A DNA stretch of 12,927 bases from an uncultured Bacillota bacterium. GTDB lineage: Bacteria > Bacillota_I > Bacilli_A > RFN20 > CAG-449. The DNA lies in NCBI GenBank assembly GCA_905204225.1, contig CAJKZK010000044.1, positions 1-12,927 on the forward strand, given 5' to 3'. A program made the position numbers and the translations under genes. The notes beneath the pieces are model-generated. The model was not told the DNA's origin and did no database searches. It worked only from the letters and a program-made list of their open reading frames with translations. Below, piece after piece: positions 1 through 5,210 of this stretch. Each line of letters opens with the position of its first letter. The stretch's first letter is position 1.

Positions 1-173
1 CTTGCTTCAGTACTTTGGATTTTTGAAAGTTCAACTAACTTATTTAATTCATCAGTTTTTTGAAATAAATATAATTCTTGTCTAGCTTTTGCTTCATGTA
101 TTTTACCAATCTTATTAATTATATTAGAATCCCAAGTTTTATTTTTTAAATTTGTATAATCAAACTTTCTCAT
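1..173 (-). CDS. Fic family protein, N-terminal fragment (cut by window edge)
   Basis: Only the first 57 codons are present; the gene continues past base 1. The peptide opens MRKFDYTNLKNKTWDS and runs through IHEAKARQELY to LSKIQSTEA. I recognise this as the start of the large Fic proteins (N-terminal domain ahead of the Fic core), in which QSTEA is normally followed by the SNAIEG helix. Fic enzymes usually transfer AMP from ATP to a hydroxyl side chain of a target protein; many of this size also carry a C-terminal winged helix. Neither the catalytic HPFxxGNGR motif nor any C-terminal domain is in view, so activity cannot be judged. The ATG at 173 is preceded by GGTGA at a normal distance and by a good promoter, so the start is well supported. 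It lies downstream of the DUF4143 ATPase on the same strand but has its own promoter. The family call rests on recalled similarity of a short fragment. Confidence 0.75.
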   Translation of the reverse strand, partial: MRKFDYTNLKNKTWDSNIINKIGKIHEAKARQELYLFQKTDELNKLVELSKIQSTEA

Positions 174-186
174 AATTTCACCATCT

Positions 187-235
187 TTCTCGTAAATTAT
201 ATGTCAAATTACGAGAATAATCAACAATTACGGGA
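187..235 (-). promoter_or_regulatory. Fic promoter with a palindromic operator over the -10 box
   Basis: On the minus strand a TTGATT -35 box (219-224) is followed after 17 bp by a perfect TATAAT (196-201), about 23 bp before the ATG. A 9-bp perfect inverted repeat brackets the -10 box: TTCTCGTAA at 187-195 and TTACGAGAA at 209-217 on the plus strand, with a 13-bp gap. A third, imperfect half-site, TTACGGGA (228-235), lies just upstream of the -35 box, 19 bp from the nearer arm. A dimeric repressor bound here would block RNA polymerase. Autoregulation by a winged helix of the Fic protein itself is one possibility, but the binding protein is not identified. Confidence 0.65.
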
Positions 236-276
236 TTAATGGTTATCTTTTAGTTAAAATTATTATTCAAAATATT

Positions 277-1605
277 TTAAAGAATAAAAGGTAATAAATA
301 AAATGGTTTTAAAAATATTGCCCCTTCTTTTCCAATATCTTTTTGTGACAACAAATATAAATTTTTAATTGAATCAGAATATTTTTTAGCAAAAACATTA
401 ATTGAATCATGCTTTCCAATTCCTGAAGATTTAACTTCAAATACATCAAGTTTTGAGCCATTAGAAACTAAAAAATCAATTTCATAATAATGAGTACTAT
501 TTTCTTTAGACCATGTATGATAATACAATTCTCTTCCTGTTGAATTTATTATTTGCGCAACTAAATTTTCATATAAATATCCCAAATTTGCTGGAAGCTT
601 ATCAGAAAGCAACTTAGCATATATTTCGTTTTCAATAAAAGGTCTATCAATAAACATTAATGTTACAAATAATCCAGTATCAAAAATATATAACTTAAAG
701 TTATTAAAATCTTTAGTATTAGCTAAACTAAAACGAGGATTAGTTGAATTATAGCATATTAAAACTGTTTTTGAATCAATCAAATCATACAATTTTTCTT
801 CAGAAATTTTATTTTTTCTTTTTCCAATAGCTTCAGAAATACTATATTTTTTTGTATCTTTTGCAAGTTGAGAAGGAATTGAATGAAACATAGCTGACAT
901 TCTACCTGAAGGATCAATTTTTTTAAAATCACTTTCATACAAGTCGATAATTTGTCGTTTAATTTGATCAATTACAACAAAATTATCACCTCTAATATAA
1001 GCTTCAACTGCTTGAGGCATTCCACCCACAGCCATATAAATTCTTAAATTTCTCATCAATTTACGATTAATATCTTGCCCAACTCCTTTATTAGTTTTAG
1101 ATATCTCTCTTAATAAATTGTAATTATTATTTGTAGCTAAAGAAAATTCTTCATAATCCATTGGATAAACTTGAATTTTCATTTCTTCAGATGGAATGAG
1201 AATATCTTTTACATTTTTTTTAATAGAAATTAAAGAGCCTGTTTCAAGATAATGATATCTACCATCCTTAACAAGATGCTTTATTGCTTGTCTTGCCTTA
1301 GGAAACAATTGAACTTCATCAAAAATAATAAGTGATTCTTTTTCATATAATGTAACTCCTGTTTCTAGTTGTAATCTTAAAAAAAACATATTCAAATCAG
1401 TAATATCTTCGAATACATTAAGAATTTTTTTTGAAACATTTGAAAAATCTAACATTATATATGACTTATATTCATTTTGTGCAAAATTTTTAGCAATAGT
1501 AGATTTACCTACACGTCTTGCACCTTCTAACATAACAGCATAATTATTTGCATAATTTTTCTTCCAATCTAATAATTTTTTATAAACTTTCCTTTCAAAA
1601 TACAT
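277..1605 (-). CDS. DUF4143-type AAA ATPase
   Basis: This 442-residue protein belongs to the widespread AAA_14/DUF4143 group of soluble ATPases, whose cellular role is mostly unknown. The start used here is the ATG at 1605 (MYFERKVYKKLLDWKK), which matches the usual family N-terminus. A TTG at 1641 and an ATG at 1620 are in frame upstream, but the predicted transcription start near 1626 rules out the first and leaves almost no leader for the second. In this numbering the Walker A motif is GARRVGKST (28-36), the Walker B segment is LIIFDEVQ, and a YLETGS segment sits where sensor 1 is expected. The C-terminal half carries EID (375-377) and FEVK (389-392), the spaced acidic/lysine pattern of a PD-(D/E)XK-like fold often noted in this family. 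Length is normal and no break is seen. It is single-gene, with its own promoter and a 103-bp gap to the Fic gene. Nuclease activity is not established for the family. Confidence 0.88.
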   Translation of the reverse strand: MYFERKVYKKLLDWKKNYANNYAVMLEGARRVGKSTIAKNFAQNEYKSYIMLDFSNVSKKILNVFEDITDLNMFFLRLQLETGVTLYEKESLIIFDEVQLFPKARQAIKHLVKDGRYHYLETGSLISIKKNVKDILIPSEEMKIQVYPMDYEEFSLATNNNYNLLREISKTNKGVGQDINRKLMRNLRIYMAVGGMPQAVEAYIRGDNFVVIDQIKRQIIDLYESDFKKIDPSGRMSAMFHSIPSQLAKDTKKYSISEAIGKRKNKISEEKLYDLIDSKTVLICYNSTNPRFSLANTKDFNNFKLYIFDTGLFVTLMFIDRPFIENEIYAKLLSDKLPANLGYLYENLVAQIINSTGRELYYHTWSKENSTHYYEIDFLVSNGSKLDVFEVKSSGIGKHDSINVFAKKYSDSIKNLYLLSQKDIGKEGAIFLKPFYLLPFIL

Positions 1606-1632
1606 ATTAATAAACACCATCCATTCACTAGT

Positions 1633-1661
1633 ATAATACAATGTTTAATGCATTTATTCAA
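1633..1661 (-). promoter_or_regulatory. Promoter of the DUF4143 ATPase gene
   Basis: The minus strand reads TTGAAT (1656-1661), 17 bp, then TATTAT (1633-1638). The predicted start of transcription is near 1626, giving a leader of about 21 bases to the ATG at 1605 with GGATGG as a weak ribosome binding site. The -35 box is part of the first copy of the 14-bp repeat array that runs upstream. Confidence 0.55.
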
Positions 1662-1762
1662 TATTTTAACATGCAAATATATGCATTTATTCAAAGTTAT
1701 TTTTTAATCAAATCATACATTTCTTCAAAGTTTTTATATTATTATTTTATAAATTTATTCAA
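1648..1762. repeat. Four 14-bp direct repeats at 33-34 bp spacing
   Basis: Copies on the plus strand: ATGCATTTATTCAA at 1648-1661 and again, identical, at 1681-1694; ATACATTTCTTCAA at 1715-1728; ATAAATTTATTCAA at 1749-1762. Starts are 33, 34 and 34 bp apart. The last three copies extend to a shared CAAAGTT, so the repeat is longer there. Copy 1 contains the -35 box of the ATPase promoter. Spacers are A+T-rich and differ between copies. Possible readings are multiple protein-binding sites upstream of the promoter or an old tandem duplication. Confidence 0.7.
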
Positions 1763-1833
1763 AGTTTTTTCAAAATTATAACGCTATTTATATCATTTTC
1801 TTGATACAAGCATCATTTTATAACAAATGTCGT

Positions 1834-1867
1834 AAAAAGCTTGATAAATATTTTCTTTGTATCAAAC
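1834..1867 (-). terminator. Terminator-like hairpin downstream of the AlbA_2 gene
   Basis: On the minus strand GTTTGATA (from 1867) pairs with TATCAAGC (to 1839), an 8-bp stem with one G-U pair, around a 13-base loop, followed by a run of T (plus-strand AAAAA, 1834-1838). It sits about 150 bp after the regulator stop codon. It closely resembles the tRNA-Arg terminator at 3639-3674 but one arm has drifted, so it looks like a weaker copy. Confidence 0.5.
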
Positions 1868-1876
1868 CTATGTTTT
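1849..1876. repeat. 28-bp direct repeat, copy A
   Basis: Identical over 28 bp to 3656-3683. The block begins TATTTTCTTTGTATCAAACC and continues through CTATGTTTT. This copy lies downstream of the AlbA_2 gene; the partner lies immediately downstream of tRNA-Arg. Together they bracket about 1.8 kb that contains only the regulator gene and its control region. Confidence 0.85.
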
Positions 1877-1904
1877 TCATCAATGATTAACTATTTTAAT
1901 GCAA

Positions 1905-1975
1905 AGTGCGTAATGCTGATTTTTTTGCGAAACATTTCTATTAATTTACGTAACCCTACATTCATTTTGCGTAAT
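1905..1975. repeat. Four 10-bp motifs spaced about 21 bp (TTTGCGTAAY)
   Basis: Plus-strand copies are AGTGCGTAAT (1905-1914), TTTGCGAAAC (1924-1933), TTTACGTAAC (1945-1954) and TTTGCGTAAT (1966-1975). Starts are 19, 21 and 21 bp apart, about two helical turns, so the CG cores face nearly the same side of the DNA. The third copy contains the 8-bp palindrome TTACGTAA. The arrangement suggests cooperative binding by one protein. No promoter is obvious beside it, and it may be the remains of a control region of a lost gene. Confidence 0.55.
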
Positions 1976-2013
1976 AAAATAACATCTATTTTATCTTATA
2001 AAATTAAAAAATG

Positions 2014-3336
2014 CTACTTAATAATTTTCCAATAACCATTTTTATCAGAGCCATTTCTTTCGATATATCCTTTTTCTTGCAATGATTTCAAATATCGTTC
2101 AGCAGTTCTTTTGGTTTTATTAATTTTAATTGATATTTTTTCTGCCGTTAAAGTAGGATCATTTAAAATTAATTCTATAATTTGCCTTTCATTTTTGTTA
2201 AGATTTACACCGACATTTACACCGACATTTACACCGACATTTATGGATTTTATAACTTCTAAATCAAATGGAATAGTAACTATAATATGATTATCACTTA
2301 TTTCAAAAGCATCACGTCCATATTTTTCAATAATGATTGGAACGCCATGTCCTGTATGATCAACAATGTCTAAATCAGAAAATATCTTCATCAATCTTAT
2401 ATTTCTCGGCTTACTAATACCACGATAAAAATCTTCTAATGATAAAGTATGAGGTAATCCACCATGAGACAATATTTCAATTCTATTATTAAAAAAAGAT
2501 ACTTGTGGTTCTGCAATAGACCAATCATTATGAACAATTGCATTAACTATTGCTTCATTAACACTATCATAATCAAATAAATAAGTATCAATTCTAGGTC
2601 TTACTGTAGTATTTGAAATACATATATTTTCAGATGCTATTCTATTCATCATTTGTTTAAAACCAAATATAATAGACTTATTTCCATAATCACTTCGCTG
2701 TGAAATACTCGCTTTATTAATTCCACTAAATTTGACAAATATGAGTGAATATCTATTGTTATCTGACAATAATTCTGCCATTACATTATAATCCCCATTA
2801 TTATTAACAAGTTTTAAATTTGTTTCAAAGGTATCATCATTAAGCTTATATCCCATTTCTAAATAAGAATTTTTAAGTGTAAAAAAAGATAATGTCTTTA
2901 AATTTGTAGGTGAAGAAACAATTATATCCTCATCAAAGAATCGCATTTTATATCTTTCTTTAATCTGTAATTCGCTCATTTCTCTACAACTAGATCCTAT
3001 TCTGATCATACATCCACTTGCCGAAAATCCATATTTTTTTATGCAATATAATGGTGAAATACCCTTTTTAACATTTATAACAATGACCGGTAGTCCTTCT
3101 ATAATTTCTAGTTCAGTTTTTACGCTATCAATTGCATTTGGTTCTATTTGAGTGGTGATGATGTCCGAAATACTTCGTAAAGATTCATCAATTTTTTGTG
3201 CGCCACATACAGTTCCATCATCATTAATTCCAATATAAATTTTTCCACCATCAGCATTAATAAAAGCTACAATTTCTTTGACAATTTGATCAGTATATTT
3301 AGATTTAAGTTCTATTTTATTAGACTCAATGAACAT
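2014..3336 (-). CDS. Schlafen AlbA_2 / HATPase / winged-helix putative transcriptional regulator
   Basis: This is a 440-residue protein with three parts. Residues 1-125 form an AlbA_2 (Schlafen-type) domain, opening IESNKIELKSKYTDQIVKEI and FINADGGKIYIGINDDG. Residues about 255-335 form a GHKL-type ATPase-like domain, with NEAIVNAIVHND (260-271) as the N box and GGLP and GHGVP as glycine motifs. Residues about 381-440 form a winged helix (ISIKINKTKRTAERYLKSLQEKGYIERNG is the recognition half and wing). Between the last two lies NVGVNVGVNVGVN (366-378), a repeat linker encoded by 12-bp tandem DNA repeats. Members are soluble and usually annotated as putative DNA-binding or ATP-binding regulators; their targets are generally unknown. 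GAGGAG sits 8 bases before the ATG and there is a strong promoter. Length is normal and nothing is broken. It stands alone on the minus strand, downstream of the tRNA-Arg terminators. The promoter shares sequence with the linker repeat, which hints at self-regulation. Confidence 0.88.
   Translation of the reverse strand: MFIESNKIELKSKYTDQIVKEIVAFINADGGKIYIGINDDGTVCGAQKIDESLRSISDIITTQIEPNAIDSVKTELEIIEGLPVIVINVKKGISPLYCIKKYGFSASGCMIRIGSSCREMSELQIKERYKMRFFDEDIIVSSPTNLKTLSFFTLKNSYLEMGYKLNDDTFETNLKLVNNNGDYNVMAELLSDNNRYSLIFVKFSGINKASISQRSDYGNKSIIFGFKQMMNRIASENICISNTTVRPRIDTYLFDYDSVNEAIVNAIVHNDWSIAEPQVSFFNNRIEILSHGGLPHTLSLEDFYRGISKPRNIRLMKIFSDLDIVDHTGHGVPIIIEKYGRDAFEISDNHIIVTIPFDLEVIKSINVGVNVGVNVGVNLNKNERQIIELILNDPTLTAEKISIKINKTKRTAERYLKSLQEKGYIERNGSDKNGYWKIIK
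2203..2243. repeat. 12-bp tandem repeat inside the AlbA_2 gene
   Basis: The unit ATTTACACCGAC (plus strand) occurs three times exactly (2203-2214, 2215-2226, 2227-2238) plus a 5-bp partial. On the coding strand it gives the four-residue period NVGV. The DNA is perfectly repeated, including third codon positions, so either the expansion is recent or the DNA sequence itself is under selection. A 17-bp stretch, CGACATTTACACCGACA, occurs at 2211-2227 and 2223-2239, and again in the gene's own upstream region at 3409-3425. Confidence 0.9.
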
Positions 3337-3371
3337 TTTATATCTCCTCGTATCTTATTTTTCATATTAAA

Positions 3372-3425
3372 ATTATAACATCCTGTGCGACATTTTTCAA
3401 TCGCAATGCGACATTTACACCGACA
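3372..3425 (-). promoter_or_regulatory. AlbA_2 gene promoter with repeated GCGACATTT sites
   Basis: The minus strand carries TTGAAA (3395-3400), 17 bp, then TATAAT (3372-3377), a near-consensus promoter 36 bp before the ATG at 3336. On the plus strand GCGACATTT occurs at 3387-3395, inside the spacer and touching the -35 box, and at 3408-3416 just upstream. The two starts are exactly 21 bp apart. A third core, CCGACA (3420-3425), follows 12 bp later. The stretch 3409-3425 is identical to the intragenic repeat. The geometry fits repression by a protein binding on both sides of the -35 box; the regulator's own winged helix is the obvious candidate but this is inference. Confidence 0.65.
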
Positions 3426-3604
3426 CTTTTTTTTAAAAGTACCTCAAATTTTCTTCCATTATAATTATGTAGATTTATAGTCCTTTTTAGCTTTCGTTTT
3501 CTTGATGATACCTTTTATTTTCTAGTTGATTATAAAAAAAAAAAATAAAGCCTAAGAAATGAAGCAAAAATGTTCAAATTTCAGACTGCCACCTTAAAAA
3601 AGCC
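3426..3604. other. Intergenic stretch without a recognisable gene
   Basis: Between the AlbA_2 control region and the tRNA terminators I see only A+T-rich DNA, including a run of 12 A (3534-3545). A short plus-strand reading frame ending near 3594 (MKQKCSNFRLPP) has no start signal and no recognisable match. It could be eroded mobile-element or gene sequence, but nothing shows this. Confidence 0.4.
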
Positions 3605-3638
3605 AAAAAATGCCTCAAATAATACTATTTTAGGCATT
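3605..3638 (-). terminator. Second tRNA-Arg terminator (tandem)
   Basis: On the minus strand AATGCCT (3638-3632) pairs with AGGCATT (3615-3609). The stem continues, after one mismatch, with AAATA/TATTT around a 4-base loop. It is followed by a T run (plus-strand A, 3605-3610). It lies directly after the first terminator, so read-through from the tRNA would be stopped before the AlbA_2 promoter. Confidence 0.75.
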
Positions 3639-3674
3639 AAAAAAGTTTGATACATTATTTTCTTTGTATCAAAC
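3639..3674 (-). terminator. First tRNA-Arg intrinsic terminator
   Basis: A perfect 10-bp stem on the minus strand, GTTTGATACA (3674-3665) with TGTATCAAAC (3654-3645), has a 10-base loop and ends in six T (plus-strand A, 3639-3644). It begins 15 bp after the encoded CCA of tRNA-Arg. One arm and the loop are duplicated exactly at 1849-1876. Confidence 0.8.
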
Positions 3675-3683
3675 CTATGTTTT
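3656..3683. repeat. 28-bp direct repeat, copy B
   Basis: Identical to 1849-1876. It begins in the loop of the tRNA-Arg terminator, covers its right arm on the plus strand, and ends 5 bp short of the tRNA 3' CCA. This looks like the original copy, since the hairpin here is perfect. Confidence 0.85.
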
Positions 3684-3688
3684 CTATA

Positions 3689-3765
3689 TGGTGCACCATA
3701 TAAGATTTGAACTCATAACCTATGGTTTCGAAGACCAATGCTCTATCCAGTTGAGCTAATGGTGC
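3689..3765 (-). tRNA. tRNA-Arg (anticodon UCG)
   Basis: On the minus strand the acceptor arm GCACCAT pairs with ATGGTGC, followed by discriminator A and an encoded CCA (3691-3689). The D stem GCTC/GAGC encloses loop AACTGGATA, which carries the A expected at position 20 for arginine identity. The anticodon stem TTGGT/ACCAT holds loop CTTCGAA, giving UCG at 34-36; the outermost pair of this stem is T-T and does not pair. The T arm is ATGAG/CTTAT with loop TTCAAAT. UCG would read CGA and, with wobble, other CGN codons. The gene lies 38 bp after the ZIP transporter on the same strand and is followed by two terminators. No clear separate promoter is seen, so it may be co-transcribed or use a weak one. 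Confidence 0.95.
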
Positions 3766-3803
3766 ATAAATAAAATATACTACTTTTTAATAAAATTTAA
3801 TAT

Positions 3804-4556
3804 CTAAAAACACAAATCTAATATCATCATAATTAAAAAGCCAATTATAAATGATAAATTAATTAACCTTTTTTCTTTACTATTAGATGTATAAACAATT
3901 AATTCATCAATAATAACATATATCATTGAACCTGCTCCAAAACATAATGCCCATGGCATAAGATATACAACTTTTGTAGCAAGAAAATAACCTAATAAAG
4001 CAAATAATGGCTCTATACTTCCTGATAAAGATGATAATATAATTGCTTTCTTTTTACTTTTTGTACTTTCAAATAAAGGTAAAGATAAAGCAGCTCCTTC
4101 TGGAAAATTTTGAATTCCTATTCCTATAGCAAAAATCAATCCAGAAATTAATGTAACATTTTCAAAATGACACATTGCTAATCCAAATGTTAACCCTACA
4201 GACAATCCTTCTGGAATATTATGAAGTGTCATAGCTAAAAATAGTTTTTTATCTCGATAATTATTTTTATTTTTTTTAGAAATAATGATATCAAATATCA
4301 TTATAAAAATAGAACCAATTATTATTCCACCTACTGCTGGTAAAACATGAGAAATATTTATTAATGTAGAATAAGTAAAACTAGGAATTAATAAAGAAAA
4401 AATAGACGCTGCAAGCATCACTCCACCTGCAAATCCTAAAAATAGATTTTGTGCTAATTCATTTTGTTTTTTATTAAACAAAACTGTTAATGATCCTAAA
4501 CAAGTCATTAAAAAAATAAAGCTAATACCAAAGATTACAATTAAATTTTCATTCAT
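3804..4556 (-). CDS. ZIP family divalent metal transporter (GufA/ZupT-like)
   Basis: This is a 250-residue inner-membrane protein with about eight hydrophobic segments. ZIP carriers move zinc, iron, manganese or related divalent ions into the cytoplasm. The two family signature helices are clear: LHNIPEGLSVG (H112, N113, P115, E116, G117) and IQNFPEGAALSLP (N150, P152, E153, G154), which hold the binuclear metal site. A later acidic residue, E218 in IIDEL, lies in the last third. A charged loop, SKKNKNNYRDKK (93-104), separates transmembrane segments 3 and 4, where many ZIP proteins carry a histidine-rich loop; this one has no histidines there. Length and order are normal for the bacterial GufA-like branch. 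The ATG at 4556 has no strong ribosome binding site. The gene is divergent from tetR across an 84-bp spacer with a candidate operator. The ion cannot be told from sequence. Confidence 0.9.
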   Translation of the reverse strand: MNENLIVIFGISFIFLMTCLGSLTVLFNKKQNELAQNLFLGFAGGVMLAASIFSLLIPSFTYSTLINISHVLPAVGGIIIGSIFIMIFDIIISKKNKNNYRDKKLFLAMTLHNIPEGLSVGLTFGLAMCHFENVTLISGLIFAIGIGIQNFPEGAALSLPLFESTKSKKKAIILSSLSGSIEPLFALLGYFLATKVVYLMPWALCFGAGSMIYVIIDELIVYTSNSKEKRLINLSFIIGFLIMMILDLCF

Positions 4557-4571
4557 ACAATTTAAAATATG

Positions 4572-4621
4572 AAAATAGTTTTTATTTGTTAATAGTCAAA
4601 TCAATTTTTTTATTTTATAAT
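4572..4621. promoter_or_regulatory. Divergent ZIP/tetR control region with a candidate operator
   Basis: For the ZIP gene (minus) TTGACT (4594-4599) and TATTTT (4572-4577) are 16 bp apart. For tetR (plus) a perfect TATAAT lies at 4616-4621, 19 bp before the ATG, with no good -35 box. An inverted repeat ATTTG (4584-4588) / CAAAT (4597-4601) with an 8-bp gap covers the ZIP -35 box. It is the right size for a TetR-type operator but short, and such repeats arise by chance in A+T-rich DNA. Confidence 0.4.
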
Positions 4622-4640
4622 ATGTTAAAGGCTTGAAGAC

Positions 4641-5210
4641 ATGAAAAAAAATATATTATTTCAAAAAAGATCTATTGATACAAAAAACTTAATTATCAAA
4701 ACAGCTGAAGAATTATTTGTTAAGTATGGATACAAAAAAACTTCAACTATTTTAATAAGCAAAGAAGCAAACATTTCTGTTGGTATTATTTATAATTATT
4801 TTAATAACAAAGAAGAATTGTTTGAATTATGGTTAAATAATTTATTAGAAAGACTCGATAATTATTTATATAATCAATTTAAGCTAATGGATTATAAAAT
4901 CGAATTACCTTTAGTTATTTCAAATATTCTTGATAAATTATCTTCTTCATTCTTTTCTTTAAATTTATGTAAAGAAGAAAAAACATCATATTTAGATAAA
5001 ACATTATCTTCTTTTTTTGATAAGGGAGAAAAAATATTTTTAAAATGTTGTTTAGATAATAATATTTTTTTAAAATACCCTAATGAAACTACTCATTTAA
5101 TATTTCATTTAATTCAAAATTATAATGAAGATTTACTTAATAACAAATTTAATACAACTACATTAAAAGCTAGATATGTTGAAACTATATATTCTTTAAT
5201 TACTCGATAG
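4641..5210 (+). CDS. TetR/AcrR family transcriptional regulator
   Basis: This is a 189-residue protein with the standard TetR N-terminal helix-turn-helix at about residues 14-62: TKNLIIKTAEELFVKYGYKK, then TSTILISKEANISVG and IIYNYFNNKEELF, the conserved end of the DNA-binding domain. The rest is a poorly conserved helical ligand-binding and dimerisation domain in which I cannot infer a ligand. Members are usually dimeric repressors released by a small molecule, often controlling a neighbouring transporter. An AAAGG sits upstream of the ATG and a TATAAT 19 bp upstream. It is divergent from the ZIP gene and tail-to-tail with the ABC permease, overlapping its end by 11 bp (5200-5210). Either neighbour could be its target; autoregulation is also likely for this family. 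Confidence 0.92.
   Translation: MKKNILFQKRSIDTKNLIIKTAEELFVKYGYKKTSTILISKEANISVGIIYNYFNNKEELFELWLNNLLERLDNYLYNQFKLMDYKIELPLVISNILDKLSSSFFSLNLCKEEKTSYLDKTLSSFFDKGEKIFLKCCLDNNIFLKYPNETTHLIFHLIQNYNEDLLNNKFNTTTLKARYVETIYSLITR

Larger units (their letters stand above)
1606..2013. other. 408-bp intergenic region made of repeat arrays
   Basis: No credible gene is seen between the ATPase and the AlbA_2 regulator. Reading along the plus strand it holds the ATPase promoter, a four-copy 14-bp repeat array (1648-1762), a terminator-like hairpin (1834-1867) that also forms one copy of a long direct repeat, and a four-copy array spaced about 21 bp (1905-1975). An additional TCGTAA sits at 1830-1835. CG dinucleotides are concentrated in this otherwise A+T-rich stretch. 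A 64-codon plus-strand reading frame across it (1841-2035) shows repeated LRN because it crosses the 21-bp array, and is not a convincing gene. Confidence 0.6.

Noticed and set aside
241..276. Terminator after the ATPase gene
   Set aside because: TTAAAAT/ATTTTAA can pair near 254-280, but the stem is all A-T and no T run follows on the minus strand.
780..971. 63-codon minus-strand reading frame inside the ATPase gene
   Set aside because: It lies in another frame within a well-supported gene and has a low-complexity, lysine/leucine-rich translation typical of A+T-rich shadow frames.
1648..1762. CRISPR array
   Set aside because: The repeats are only 14 bp, imperfect, with A+T-rich spacers of about 20 bp and no cas genes.
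1841..2035. 64-codon plus-strand reading frame between ATPase and AlbA_2 genes
   Set aside because: It crosses a terminator-like hairpin and the 21-bp repeat array and runs into the end of the AlbA_2 gene; its repeated LRN comes from the DNA repeats.
3196..3378. 60-codon plus-strand reading frame antisense to the AlbA_2 start
   Set aside because: It overlaps the start and promoter of a strong gene on the other strand and shows no protein-like features.
3534..3594. Remnant of an insertion sequence after the poly-A run
   Set aside because: No terminal inverted repeats, target duplication or transposase motif could be seen.
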